From Dipylidium caninum (taxonomy: Eukaryota > Platyhelminthes > Cestoda > Cyclophyllidea > Dipylidiidae), in assembly GCA_017562135.1 (NCBI GenBank), contig QEYB01001250.1:124001-188000 (forward strand): 64,000 nucleotides of DNA, given 5' to 3'. The position numbers and the translations under genes are program-made. Below, piece by piece: positions 28,049 to 42,551 of this stretch. Under the pieces are notes generated by a model. It was not told where the DNA came from. It ran no database searches and was given only the letters and a program-made list of their open reading frames with translations. Every line of letters starts with the position of its first letter. The stretch's first letter is position 1.

Positions 28049-31000
28049 AAATGAGTGGTAGCTCCTTTAATTAGCTATAAATGAATCAATCACGTGGGAA
28101 TGGGAAACATGAGCTACTTCAGCGATATTCTAATTCTAAAGGTTATGCATGAAATGGATAGCTTTATTTTTCCACTATATCTCTTAAAACTCCTAAATTG
28201 TTAGCCAAATACTCTATTCGAATACATCAAATCTGCAAATAACACCACTCTATTTCGTCACTTTGCGTCACAAGGAACAGTGTGTGCGTATACAGCAGAC
28301 CATTTCGGTACTTTGTAGAGGCGTATGGAACCTGCAAAAGTAACAAATGGATGTTGATTTTTAGTCAGAGAATGGGGCAAGTTCGTAATTTCCTGTCCGT
28401 AATTTGACAGGATTGCTGGCAAGATTTCATTTCTACTAAATTTTTCAAATGAATGATCCTGTTAGTATTGTGGGAGGTCCTCATTTGACCAAAAGCCTAC
28501 ATTTTGTTCATATGAGCGGGGGGACTACATTTCTGTAAACTCTATATTTGCCTTTTCGATGAAAGCTGACGAGTATTTTTACAAGTTGTCGAGGTTAATC
28601 GTTACTGAACTGCGAGTGAGTTTCATATGTCCGCCGATTTAAAGGTTTCACTCAGTAACATCAAGTAATGATTAATTTCGGCTATTTGAGATGTTGGAAA
28701 CGCCAGACTAAGAGTTGGCTGGAGAAATTCAAGACGTCGATCATAGATTAGAAACTAGGACGACTAAACGGTGAAGTGCATTAAAAAAAAGTTGATTGTT
28801 AGTTTGTGCTAATACATTTCCGAGTTAATCACTGTTTTTTTTGGTTGATTCGACCGTCCAACTGCCAGGTAGACTGGGAGGAGGAGTGCATCCCTTTGCC
28901 GGAAACGATGTTAGCGAGTGAACGAAGTAGACCAGTGACAACTTTTTATTCAATCCTGCGGTGATACTCCGTGTTCAAATTCCTGTTCGCCAATAGGACT
29001 CTAGGATTGCTCGCTATTTTTCGCTTTTCTATATTCCAAACAGAGTTATAAATCCTTCAAAGCACCCCTCTTAAGCAACGAAATAATTTAGGCATCTGAG
29101 TGAATCATTTAGTATTTATGACCATAAAAGCTTTCACTAGCCTTCACAGCCTGTAATCGGAACTCTACAAATGCTATTCAAATGGGTCACCTACTTTTTA
29201 TGTAGCCTGCAATCCGAATTTTGCCGGCAAAGCTTATCCTAACTATTTTAATGAGTTCCTTCATGAATATTATGGATGACATGTCCCCAAGTCATCAGAA
29301 AGCTAACAAATAAGTTTGGCGAAAATCAAGATGGAATTCTAAGGCAGGAAATGCTGTCATAGGGGGATCTCACAATACACAATTTCAACCGTAAAAGTCG
29401 CTCGATGCTCAAACTGACACTTTTTGGCCCATAGCTGGACATACGATAGCGTCGAGCAGTTTTCACAGAAGTGAAGTGGATGAATAGACTCTGCGATTAG
29501 CCATCATGCGCGCTTAATGATGACTCAAAAATTTGGCCCCACCCTAAACCCGAGACTTAGAGCGCTAAAACTTCACACACATATACACACATTGTGAAAT
29601 TCAGTTGGATCTGGAGAAATGCAATATATAAGCGTATATGAGGCGCGTCTGAAGGTTTGGGTTCTTCGTGGTTGGAATGGTAATAGATGGATTTGGAATA
29701 TTCCTGGCAAAAGGTATAGGGAGATCAAGAGAAGGTTTTTACTAAGAGTAATTGAAATCGAAGCTTCGCTCTCAATCATTAACTTAACCGCTCACTTATT
29801 TACTTGCCCCTGTCCTCACAAATGTAAAATAACTTGAGGATTTCTACAAGTTGCCAGCACATCGAAATCAACTTCAGTCTAAAAATACCCCAATATTCAA
29901 TCAAAAATAGATGAAATAAAAAGTGATACATTGTAGTATTAGCGGCAACAGGACATGATAAGCTGTGTAAGAGCAAATTTGAAGGATATATTATTCATTT
30001 AAGGGACAGCGTTAAGCCGTGGTCCGAAAACTTAGGGATGGTTGAAGTTATTTCGAAAGGCGCTACAGTTGCGTGCGAACAAATTAGCGTCATTGCAAAA
30101 ATGGACAAAGGTCTAGGAGCAAGGTGAAGAGCACGTCACTGACATTTATGAGGCTGGGATCCTTTCCATGTCACTGACATCGATAAATGCACATTTTGCG
30201 TCTTTTGTTTGAGAGCAATGCGACCTCCACTGACCTACATTCTGTTTGATATACGTGTGAAACTGCATCTTAAATGCATCTTCGTTTTATGTTGTGTCGT
30301 AATTTCTCTCCCCATTATTAAGCGATTTGCCTATTAATGTAATAATTAGGCGTTTAGGCAAACTTGGAAGACACATAGGAGCACTGCATTAGCGAATATT
30401 AGTTAGTGCATAATTTCAAAAAGCCAAACCGCATAAGAAACCGTTTTAAGTAATACATTAGAGTAAGTAGAGGAGAATTGTTATGAGACCCCTAGGTGCT
30501 GACATATGTTAGGAACCTACACAAAGATATCTTATTGTTCTGCGAGTAACCTTCACATTCGGCTCGAATCAACGGTTTTTACTGGAGAAGGGTGGAGCAG
30601 TTAGGTGTGTTTGTGGTCTGACATTGGTTAAAAGTATGAATTTGTTGTTATTAAGTGATTAGAACAAAAACCTTCATGAGAAAAGCGCTGCCAAATTACT
30701 GACACATTATCAATCTGACAAAAGACTACAAACAAAACAACGAGTTTGGGTTATAATGGCTGTGTCATCGGAACGCGGTAAAAGAATATGACATTTTTTC
30801 TATTAGAATTCTATCGATAAGCCCATCAGCATTATACCGTTGGTATTCACTAAAGAATTAATGGCATGGGTCAGGGTTATAAATTTAGCCTATTTTAGAT
30901 TCAAAAGCCATTCGCATACACAAGCTATTTCCTGCGAAAATACGTATAGCATTGTATAACAGTACAGTTGCCATTTACGAAACTGTGTATCTGAGGGTAG

Positions 31001-34000
31001 CCGCATGGCTTCGAGGCACGTTTCAGTATTTCACTCTTGCCATAATGTGCCACTATGCGCTGCCCAATTCTACTGAGCTTTGGAGAACTAAAGGCAAAGT
31101 CACGATGTAGATGGATAGATAAATAAATAAGTAAATAAACAAATTTGCCAAATTAATTGCATAGGAGTTGAAATTACTTCAATACTAGTTTCTGATTGAG
31201 CTTTATTTCTTTTGAAGCTGCAAGGCACACAAGGGACTTTGAAGCCACAGTGTTGATAAAGTACACGGAGACAAGAACAGATGAGTCCTTTATGCAAGAA
31301 TTTATGTCGACAGGGCATAACAAGCAGTAAAAACTGTTGAGAACTGTAGGGTTGATGAGCGGCGTTGCCACCTTTAATGGGATTTTTTAACCGCTTAAAT
31401 CCGAAATTCTGTTCATTAGGATTTTAGATGACGGCTTTATATTACTAACCGCTAAATAAACCATCATTTATAATTATTTTTATAAGAATGAATTCAGTAC
31501 TGAAAATTTTAGTGCCAATACTTCAACATTTTTCATTTTGCAAACAAAACAACCGTTGGCCATACCGTGTACGACGATCGTAAACAAGGACAAAATGAAG
31601 CACGAACTATCATTGAAATTAAGAAAAAAAGATGTTAAAATAGTTCGTGAAATTTTATCAGACTCCGACAGTCATTGGCAGCGAGAAGAATGCCCAAGTT
31701 GCTACTATTGGTACTGGATGGTCTCGCTGCGATAAGCCAAATTGATATTGGGGAATAAGGCAATAAGTTACCTTCTGTGCCATGGTGCGACGCAAGTTGT
31801 TATTCCGTAGTCATCAGGGCCTGCGACAAATGAGAGTTATTGAAGCCAATAACTCAACGTATCGCCATCTGAGGTATTTTCTCAATAAAACATGATTATA
31901 CTGCGCATGTTAGAGACAAATTTTATTCTACGTAGTGGCTCTCCATAGGGACATATACAATCCCTTAAAAATAACAAAAACGATATTGTGCCATAAATCT
32001 CTTTATTTTGCCGAGCCCTTCACAAGAAGCGCGAGCGCAATTGACCAACCGCAGCGCAAGGTTGTAAGACTTTTATCTGCCTTTCCAGGCGGGAAAACAA
32101 TAAATCTGTTTATTATCGCTGTTTAACGCGAAGCCAGTTCGGAATGCACAATAAAATGAAGCGTGGCTTGCTTTAAGCGTAATATGAGGCTATACTCTTG
32201 GCACAAATTTGAGGGAAAGGTTACATTCTTCTGATCTGTTATGCTGTACCTTTTTGCTGGCGTCTCTGTCGTTCCATTTTCCCAAAGGAAGGGCCAGAAT
32301 TCATGGAGCTACTTAAGGTTTGTAAATCATTATCCTATGCGGTGATTTATAAAAAATGCTTCCGACCTTTAGTCTTATTAATCTGAATTGTGTAAAAGGC
32401 ACTACTGGTTTTTGCGTTCTACTCTGCCTGGGGGCGGAATTATCATTTGCATTTATCCATTGGGTAATGCGTTAGTATCTGGACAAAGTAGTCATACATC
32501 ACATACATTTCCTCGATTTGCTTTCAACGAATACATACATAACAATACCTATTTTCAGAGACTTTTTTATCAATTACCCTGAGCATTCTGTTGTTTTAAG
32601 AGGTGTGAACAAAAAGAAAATATTCCGAGGATGTGTCTTCTGCTGCAGCCATTTCGCTCAATTACAATTCGATGAGAACAGGTTGCTCTTAGCCACCCTG
32701 CCAAGGGAGGCTCCTGAAAGTTGTGAGGCATTACTTGTGTCTAAATTATTTACACTTTTAACGACTGTGCGTTGAACCTTATTGTACCTGTTATCTTACT
32801 TAAATTGAACTTAATTACTAACTGTAGATGCTTTTATGGTGCAAATGTTCAAAATTTGAATTTTCCTTCTGCGAAAAGGGACAGTGAATGTTATCTCTTA
32901 GCCATTCAATGTTGGGATCTAAAGTATTTTCGTTGCCGTTCAAGCGTCTTGATTGTCCAGTTCGGAGATCAAATGCAAATTGGTACGACTTATTTTTTAA
33001 CCTTTATTCGTTAGTAACATATATTTTTCTCTTCATGTATATGGTATACTTCTCTAATTTCCCTCTTGAACACTAATCGAAAGTGGAACTTTATTCTTAA
33101 CACCACGACCTTAATATTTTTTTTGCATAGGGTTACTTACGATCCCCCATTCCAATCCATTTTTTACTTTAGTGCCTTGCTCGCATTTGTTTCACGTTCT
33201 ACAGCGTAAGGGGTAGCAGCTGTATGATAAATAAATCAAATACATAATTTTTCCCTCTTTTCATTTGCGTTCAGGTTTATTTGTTGGTCGAGGCTTCGCT
33301 TGAACTGTATTTTTTTGAAAGTTGTAGAAAGGTTAAATCTTGTTCTCTTTGACTTATATGTATATATTTTTCTCGGGCTTAAATGAACTTGAAAATATAT
33401 GGTATTTCAAGAAAACTGCTAGATTCCCTCTTAAACTTCGCTACCGACTGCATTTTCTGGATTTATTTATTTGCCTGATTTCCGAAATTCTTAATCATTA
33501 GTTTAACCCTATTTTCTTCGTATTCCCCAAGTGTGAGTGAATGTCACATAAATCGGGAAAACTTCAGATAATATTTGAATTGGCATGAAGGGTGTCACAT
33601 CTAGCTGGGTCCTCTCGTTGGAACGTGACAAGATTCCTTAGTTGCAATCCTACAAATCCAGTACAGGGCTGGTTTGACACTATATTCAGGTCAAATAAAT
33701 CATCATCCTTAAATAACTAGCTTTACCAGTTTTTATTGAAGAAAGGGATAGATGCAATTTATGTGAGGTTATCAATTCCATTCCTTGAAGGAAAATCTGT
33801 GCAACAGTCTCATGCTTAAATTTATCACTTGATAGGTGCGTAACTTCGCATTGCCCCAATTTCAAAGCGTGTACATCACAAAACGACAGTGGTATTTTTG
33901 CCATTATATAGTTATAGTGCCCATAAATAAAAATGCTTAGCCCTCTTAGTGCATTTGAGGTAAGAATTTATCAACAACCTCCCCTCATCAATTATTGTGA

Positions 34001-34429
34001 ATGGACGATTTTTTCCAGTCCAGTAATTGATCATTTGCTGAGGCTTAGATGATTTTGATATCTATTCACTTGTTCAGTTTCCTATAGCTGGCCAAATTTC
34101 TGGGACTTTTGAAGCCTCTGTAAACCAAGTGTGATTTATTGAACTAGATAGTAATGATGATTAACAAGGAACAATTTGTCTTTAATCAAGGAATAAATTA
34201 TTTTAAATAGATTTTAGTCAAATTGGATTACAGTCCCATATCACCCCCCACTTTTGCCGTCCTTAAAAAACGTAGATTCTAACAGTGTAAGCATCTTCTT
34301 AGAACCTTCTTAGGGAAATGAAAATATCTGTTGGCTAATTGGTTTCGCATCAGCATTTTTCAGTCTATGTTTGACAATTATTGAGGAATTCGGAGAATAA
34401 GTTATGATCTTGGATTAGCGGTGGTGAAG

Positions 34430-34469
34430 CCTTCCTTATGAATTTTCAGAGGAATAATTGCCACCATTA
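34430..34469 (+). promoter_or_regulatory. 3' splice acceptor upstream of the coiled-coil gene ATG
   Basis: GAATTTTCAG ends at 34449, 20 bases before the chosen ATG. The frame is open between them but has no earlier Met after the AG. Confidence 0.4.
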
Positions 34470-37400
34470 ATGGCAACGGAGCCTCAGTATCGATATCCTT
34501 GGCAGGTCAGACGAAAAGGAACGCGATCAAGCGAACAAGCCGCGGACGTTGATACTTTTATCGAAGCTAAATCTACGGAAGTTGAGGAAGTCATCGAAGT
34601 GCCTTCACAGGAAAATGATGTATCTGTGGACCATCTTCCAGATTCTTCACCAAAAGACGATCTAGAAGAACTGGAACATTCAGTAATCGATATGGAGCGG
34701 GTGAGCTAATTTGTCATTGACTATTTTGCGTACTTTATGAAATATCTACTTGAAATCCTGTTTGGGATCTTCAGTATGTAGAAGAATTGCAATTCGAGAT
34801 GCTCAAACTTCGGAAAGACAATGAAGCGAGAAAGTTGAAAATGCCCCCATTCGAGCTTCCCTTTTCTAAGATCTTGGAAGGTAACTCAGAAAATACTTTA
34901 GTCATTTGTTTCGATGAGCTAATTACCATCTTAACTTGAATTCTTGGGTCAGCCTTCGTTTATTTGTTGCTAAGAGGTCGAAGAGTTTACCTGACTACCT
35001 GAATTGTTGACGACTTTACCCTTAACCGGGGCCGCATCGCAACATATATACTCAGTTCGACTGTAAATATATTTGAATGAACTCCAGAATACCTGCCATA
35101 ACTATTTCCACTTCAGTTATTATTGCTACTCGTTTTATCCGCTGCAGATGAGACTATAAAGTTATATCCCCTCAATGATTCATTTCAGATTCAATCTCCG
35201 TGTTTAAAATGAACCTTAACCACGAAAATTTTTGACATCTGGTTCCATTTAAGTCTATACCCGCTAACCTGATAGTGGTTTGGGTACTTGTCTATTCCTC
35301 AGATAATGCCTCCTATTCATATGCGAAACTTGCAGTCAGTATTTCACTACTTTTTTTGAAAAAAAAAATCTCCAGCTCCAAGTGTTAACTATTCTCACAC
35401 CATAAATTCCCCTTACCTCATAGTGTGAAGGAAAGTTGTACCAGTTAGGCTGGCTGTCATTATTAGTAGAACCTTCACGGCTAAGTCGATGTCTTACTTA
35501 CCTTTATTGAAAAATGCTTGTTTCCACTACTCAAATCTACATAATTAAGTGTGCAAGTGGAACATGGTCTAAGGAAGGAAAGTGTTTCTGCTACAGGTAA
35601 ACTAAATTGGGAGTGCTGAAATGCTATTACCTTTAATGTGAATGAGATCAGTCTAACTTACTCAAAATCTTCTGCCGATTTCGAGAGTTCTCTTTCGTTT
35701 TGCGAAAATAAGTAAAACAGTCTGTGCACTCCCATTTTGAACTTTGTCGATGGATGATTTGTGGATATTTCTATTAGTCGCTCATAAAATATCTATGGCC
35801 ATAAAATCCTTTTTCTCTTATTTGATTTTGAGCAGACTTAGAACGCATATCAGGAAGCCTAGAAACACACAAAACAGACTACAGTTTGATTGCAGCGACG
35901 CAGGAAGAGAATCTCAAACTCCGAGAAGAATTACTTCAACTCAAAGAAGAGATCCAGGGTCTGAAAAGGGAACTGGGGACTATTAAACAAAACCATGCGG
36001 CTCAGATTGAGATGATCACACTCACCAATGAGGAGAAAGGTATTCTAACTAGAGAAAAGATATCAGCGGAATAGAAGTGTTAGATATTTTTTTAAAGTTA
36101 CATTGAACTCTATAAAATGTCTAAATACATTTGTCTTCGACGTCTTTCTAAATCTACTCGAGTCAAAATCTTAGAAACCTTGTGAAAACCTTTGTTCTGA
36201 AAGTGTTTCATTAAAACAAAAGGTATAGAAGCCGTGATATATCCTTAAATTTTATGCCTGAGTATGGTATTCTATACTAGAGATGATTTTTGAGACATCA
36301 AAAAAGAGCATAGTACAAGAAACCTCTTTCCAATGTTTTCACATTGTATAGAGAAGAACATTCTATTAATTCTGAAACGGCACTAAAATGGGGAGTTTTT
36401 TCCCCAATCCATGCATAGGTGGATGATCGGCAAAGCAATGAACCAACATGGTCTGCAAAAACGCTTCCACCATGTAACAGGGCGTATTTATCACCAGACA
36501 AGTACTCATTTCGCAAATATTCATTAATTAACAAACCAGTATCCACAAATGTCAAATTATTACGGATGCTGAAGTGTAAATCGTTACTCATAAAATATTG
36601 TTACGTAAATGGCCTTGGTTCATCACCTTTTTGCAAACTGAAGGGTTTAGAAAGATGAGATAGCAGCCTATGTGTCATTAAAAGCGATAATTGGGGTGCT
36701 TCGACGACGAAATCGACTTCAGATTACTGTTTCTGGTTACATGCTTATTGCCTGATATCGCCCTATTTGTGCTATTTTCATTGCTCTGGAAATGTTCACT
36801 AACCTCCCTTGTAATTTTTCCCAAGTTGGGAGCTCATTTCCTAAGGGTTTTGTCTGCAGACGAATGATGTCCGCTTTAAGGATAATCACAAGGCATTTTT
36901 TAATCGTAACTATTCTCTCATAAGTATGTTAGAACGGCTTAATCTGGGACGGAGTAACGGATGAAGGTTGATATATTCCCCCCACCTTTTATCCATGCTA
37001 TTGTTTGAGGGAAAATTTAGTGCATTTGTTGTCTGTGAATTTGAGTTACTTGGTCATGAAACAACTCAATCACAGATTCTCTTTTGAAACATAAATTGTA
37101 CCTTGTTGATCATTATTTAGGGCATTATTTTAGGCTCGGATGCTTTAAGTGATTATATTCCTTTTCGATCGCCAGTGAAGGTGCTGAAATGGTATCATTG
37201 AAGTTAAATGAAATTTTATAGGAATTTGCACTTAACTTCGTCCCACATTTTAGTGACTGCTATGCGCAATATGTATGAAGAAAAATGTACGTTTGATTAT
37301 CCTTATCCTGTTCGTTACTGAATCTAACTGGTTTTACCCTCGAACCTCACTTTTGCTAGTGATTAAACAGTCAAACCAATTTACGGAAATGATGGAAAAA

Positions 37401-40400
37401 GAGCAGGCCAACTTTACTGCCCAAAGAGATGCCTGGAACGAGGAAAGGGCCACTGTATGTGTTATTTGCTCTAATTCTCCATTTTTATTTGTAGAAACAT
37501 AAGTGGTGATATGAGATTTAATCGTTGAATGCTTTGATATTTACACATCGAAAGAAACGAAAAGCTGGAAAGTCATGAACATTTTAAGCAGAATGTAGTA
37601 AAAGCTTTTATAATAATTTCAGCTACTTATCGAACATGCCAACGAGTTGGCCTCATTAGTCAAATCGAAGGACCAAAAAGTCGTCGAAGAAAATTCTGAT
37701 TTCCGTAGCGAGGTTCTGCGGCAGGTATTATTTCTATGACGGACACTTTCCCTCTTTTGCGCAAATGACTTTTGGAAATCTACCTCTTAAACAAAGAGTT
37801 GGTAATTAGCGAGTGACAGCCGCTTTAAACCATTATCGCATGCATTTAGCGTATAGGCGAGACGCAAGTTAGTAGCAGGGGGTTACTATGAGCGCTGTCT
37901 GTCTTTGATAATAGGGTGTCCTTTTTTTCTATATATTTAATGTCGCCACAAAAATGTTCCTTTTAGCCACCTCTACGATTCCTCTTTTGTATGAGCCATC
38001 ACGGCAACATCACAGTGAAGCCAACTCTACCTCAGGATTTTAACTGAGTCTAAGCAACTGCTCTCTAGCGCAATTGGAATAATAACGCATATAGTGAATT
38101 TATTACTTCTTTACGATTGCAAATGGCTTCATCTAACTCATCCTCCATTAGGGAATCTTATGACGATTTCGTTTTCTGTGAATGATATTAGCTAGTAAGC
38201 GTACGTAATAGACCATCATTATATTGTAACGATATTGCTTGATAAACAGCCCTTTTTACTGACTTCTTTCTGATTACATTCTTCTTCTGTTTAAGCGTTT
38301 ATCAGCCATATACTTAGTTTTTCTCTAAATTTAAATGACCTAGGATAGTCTTATTTTAGGTATCACTTTTAATTCTAGTTTTTTAGGTCCTTAGTTATGA
38401 CCTTCATTTTAAGTGTGGGAGTCTCCCTATTCTTGATAAATGAATACTTTCCACACAAATAGGCGGCCTCAAGAGCATTAGCAACAGCATCCTTTAAAGG
38501 TGAGATTATTAAATAATAGCATAATATGGCATTAGAGCTGGCGCCAATGGTAAAAAAAATGACAAGAGTTTGGAGAGTATAGAAATGGGTCTAAGTTGCT
38601 ATGCCATCAGAATAAAATCGCGGTACCTTATGATCGACAGTTCTACATGGCAACGTGAGCGTATGCTCAATTTTTCAAGTCAGTTCTCTTAGACTCTTAA
38701 CCGATCTCCCATTTTAGTTCGGCATTAGTGTAAACATTTGAACCTAGTTTCCCCTCTCGAAATTTATTGTGACTTCTTTCCGGCTCGCTCCCCTTCCTCC
38801 TGTCTACCTGTTCAAACCCTAGGCCGAATAGTGAGGAAAAGATATTTCATACTACTGATTCCAATACAGTTCCGGTCGGTATTGAAATTGCTTCTGTGAC
38901 TGTTTTAATCTCCTTCATGTCTATTTACAGATAACTGAGGTGCAGAATCAAGCACGCGAGCAGGTGGCACAACTTCAGGGCAAGATCGACCAACTCTTGG
39001 CTGAGTCGACATCATCAAAGGTATCTACCCGACCGTCGAGGGGAGGAGAAGAGGTGGCGGAAGCAGACCTCCCACTTCTGTGCCCTCGCATCAAATATCA
39101 TGGACAAAGCAAGCAGAGAAGATACCATGCCCAACATCTCGGAGAGAAATAAGAAAGGTTCTGTCGATTTGCTTTTCATGTAGATGATATTCTGAGGATG
39201 AGACAATGTACAGTCAATCATTGGCATCTCACCTATTTCTTATTTTTAAAAGGCGACAAGTGAATTACCCAGAACGTCAATTATAAAACCTGCTACTTAA
39301 AGTAAAGACGTCTATGATAAGAACATTTTTAAAATTTTTTTCATCGCGCTCAAATCGGCGCGAAGAAGGTAGTTGGACACCATTATCCCTTTCTACTAGT
39401 TCATAATTTCCCAAATTGCTTTGGATCTTATAACTTTTACAAGGGGAATGAGAGGTAGCGAATTACCTCCCGTACTAGTAGGCTGTGATTTTTTCACGCA
39501 CCTTTTTTTAATGCTGCTGTTTACGACACACACACACGCACTTCAGAATTTGGTGTTTATAGGTTTTAAGAATCGTTAAAAGCGTCTACTATATAAATAA
39601 TGGCTTTTTTGTGCACCCTAACTTTATAATAAGTGCGCTAATCACTGTCTTGATCACGGACCCGTGTCATGTCACCATGACTACTTCCACAAAACTAGTC
39701 TCTGAGACAGTTGTAGCATAAAATTAGGATTAGTAATAAATCACTAGATTTCGACTTACTTGAAAAATTTAATTGCCATTTGCCTCTGATAGCTACGGCA
39801 ATCCACTTTGAAATCTTCTGTAGTTTAATATAGATTTATCCTTGTTAACTTTCTTAATTATTTGGAAAATGGGAAGATTAAAGTTTTCTTATGTACTTTC
39901 AGACATCTGGTAATTCAAATTGTCAAGATATCGTTCTGGTGTCTCCAATCCGGCCACAGGGTCAAGAGAATTTCGTCACTAAGGCAGGTGGGCAAAAGCG
40001 TGTACACTGCGAAATGGTCCCATTTTCGGAGCAAGTGCCACAACAACCAAATGGAGTGGCCGCTCAGGTGCCGTTGAGAAAGTCACTGAAGGTTGCCGCG
40101 GTGCCGCCAGTCCTTGTAATGGCTGAAGAGCCACATCCACTGCTGGAGGCCTTCGCAAACTCTCAGGATAAGGTGGATGGACGCATTGAGCTGCCGCATT
40201 CCAAGTGGGGCAAAGCGGCAGACTTGCTAAGTCCACGGTCCTACGATCCATCGCTTTCCCAGATGGTAATAACTCCCTTAACAGATTTTTATTCTCACCT
40301 GCGCACTAACCTACGCTATAGTTGAAGTGTTGTTTGCTACATAAATTAAATAGTTGTTAACAGACTCCTTTTGGTGATAATGCTATTGACTGTTTAAATT

Positions 40401-41284
40401 GCGTATCCACTGCTTCGTAACACATTGTGAAGACGTAATTAATTCACTTGGAGTATGAGAATATAGTTCTTGAGCAATACTTCCATTCCATTGTTTATTT
40501 GTTTGTTTGTGTACCACATGAACGACTATTGATCTTCTTTAAAGTGGTTCCACAGTTGAACGCAGACATTAAGTTGTGGCAGAGAAAAACTTAAACCATT
40601 GATGACAATTTTTCTCTTCAGATCTGGGTAGGAACCGTGACAGTTGTAAAATAATTTGCCATGGTTTTTTGTCCATCAGGCTCACATGGTACCTCGGAAA
40701 AAGATACTTTTCTCTCACCGGTTTATCGGTCATCTCAAAGTTTGTCGTGGACTTCAGAATTTTTATTCCACGTTCCGCATTAGGAATTGGGGTTTTTTGT
40801 TGGCCGCATGGGCTATCAAAGAATTTTAATGAAGAACTTTTCCATTCCCTTGAGTTATGCACTAATTACTTGGAAGCCTGTAAATTTATGGAATTTGGTG
40901 AACAAAGGCTTGGGGGAAATGGATGCCCAAATTATACGAAATGTGTTTATTTAGAATAAAACCAAGTTTGGTCGAAACTGACTCTATCACCCGTTATTTA
41001 AAAGACTAAGATTCAATGTCTTTCAGCCATCTGTTGATGATCCAAATGAAGACTTCACGCCTGTGCACGACTGGTTCGACTACGCGGACGAACAATCACA
41101 ATACCAAGGGGAGGAGGGTCAAAGACAGGCAATGGATAATTCGGGTACATTCTTCCTTACCACACCGCCATCACTACAGCAGCAGCTGGAGCAACAGCAT
41201 CAAAAACAACAACCACCGCTACAGCAACCGGGACTTGTTCAGAAAAAACGACACCTTTTTACTTTCCAATCAGGAAATAATTGA
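34470..41284 (+). CDS. coiled-coil protein, family not recognised
   Basis: Eight exons join in phase to 482 codons plus TGA: 34470-34700, 34775-34880, 35836-36039, 37360-37454, 37623-37724, 38931-39020, 39903-40265, 41027-41284. Residues 1-77 are acidic and unstructured (EVEEVIEVPSQE). Residues about 78-275 are rich in heptads of Leu, Glu, Lys and Gln (ENLKLREELLQLKEEIQGL; EQVAQLQGKIDQLLAE), indicating a long coiled coil broken by small exons. The last 200 residues are low complexity, with a proline-rich part and a glutamine-rich stretch around 41175-41240, ending KKRHLFTFQSGNN. No catalytic or binding motif was seen. Exon 6 could be read through its GTATCT donor to a stop at 39152, giving a shorter isoform. 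Centrosomal, ciliary or Golgi coiled-coil proteins are possible by architecture only. An acceptor-like TTTTCAG ends 20 bases before the ATG. Confidence 0.75.
41175..41240 (+). repeat. glutamine-rich tract in the coiled-coil gene
   Basis: Imperfect CAG/CAA codons with interspersed Pro, Leu and His in the last exon of the unrecognised coiled-coil gene. It is in frame and bounded by ordinary coding sequence. Confidence 0.8.
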
Positions 41285-42551
41285 ACTACCCGCGGATTCC
41301 ACCTGTTATAAATTCTACCACATTACTTTGTGTAGTTAGGAGAGTTTGCGTCAAAATCCAACAGACATTGGGATTCGGTTTGTCTTGGTCTTACCTCTTT
41401 GAACTTTGATGTAAATGCATTTGGTATATCCTGTTGATTATCGTCCCATTGCATTGTAAACATGCGGTGTTGCTTTATGCGCATGAATGATAGCAGTATT
41501 TTTATTTAATGAGCTCTTGAGATGTAATACTATACTTGGATCAAGTAGCAGATTTGATTTTTCCGACCCTACGGTGGGTCGAAGATCACTATCAGGCTTA
41601 GCCGAGTTGAAAGCTCTTTGTCAATCTTTATAATTAGCTGAAATCTAAAATTTCGGGTTGACTCTACGACGCTTCATCACTTGATGAGGATGGAGTTTAA
41701 AATTATTACATTGCATAATTAAAACACCATAGTTTTATTCGAAACACCTTTACTTCCTCAGTTTAGTCCCTCCTCCGTGTGGGCAACATATTTATTTGCT
41801 ACACAAAATATAAACCCGCTCCAATTCATGCAAAGTTCAATAACAGCTTGCTTGAATTTACCGGAAGCTAATAAGAATGTTAACATTGTTTGCCGTAGCA
41901 ACCTCTGAATACCAATAATTTATTAATACGATCGACTTTCGCTAGCCAGATTTTCTCCCTACCTAGTAATAACTGATGCTGCTGATTAAGGAAACGAAAG
42001 TCTGAAATCCGTGACGAGTCAAACCACTAACAATTAGGATACCAAAGTGAAGGTCCATCATTGAGAAGGGGATTAAAATATTTCAGTTATTATTTTATTA
42101 ACTTTGCCAATCTACTAAAATGTAACCGTAAGTATATCGGCATTTGCTAAATGTGTTAACCGCTTATTTAACTTACTAATGCTACTGGACCTCTACCCTC
42201 AATGAAAAAATAAAAAGTGTTAGGTTAGCTACCAACCATAGCTTAAAAATAGTAAAATACGCGGTGTTTTTTACCAAGGGAAAGCACTAAGTTGTAGCAC
42301 TTCTAATGGTAGTTTGAATGCGCATTTCCATCGACACACTGTTCAAAACCTCAGCCTAACATCTGTACACCCATGTGTCTCTTTTCCGAATTAGGAAATC
42401 ACTCTGGGGTTTCGCTTATTTCTTTTTTGAATTATAATAGCATATACATATTTATGTTCACACAATATTACATCGTTGTTCATAGCTTAATGGCTGAAGG
42501 GCAGTTGCATGCAGGTGATTGTGTTAAACCTTTTATTCCAGATTTAATCTC
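41285..42551. other. interval between coiled-coil gene and XPC
   Basis: About 1.27 kb of AT-rich sequence: 3' flank of the coiled-coil gene and leader of XPC, ending in the acceptor at 42541. Nothing else is supported. Confidence 0.6.
42525..42551 (+). promoter_or_regulatory. 3' splice (possible SL trans-splice) acceptor of XPC
   Basis: A pyrimidine-rich run ends in CAG at 42541, ten bases before the XPC ATG. It needs either an upstream non-coding exon or a trans-spliced leader; the sequence does not decide between them. Confidence 0.5.

Larger units (their letters stand above)
27000..34469. other. 7.5 kb gene-poor interval
   Basis: Apart from the ORF at 27518-28048, only short frames consistent with chance were seen. 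Includes an imperfect ATAA-rich stretch near 31110-31140. No transposase or reverse-transcriptase motif was noticed. Confidence 0.6.
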
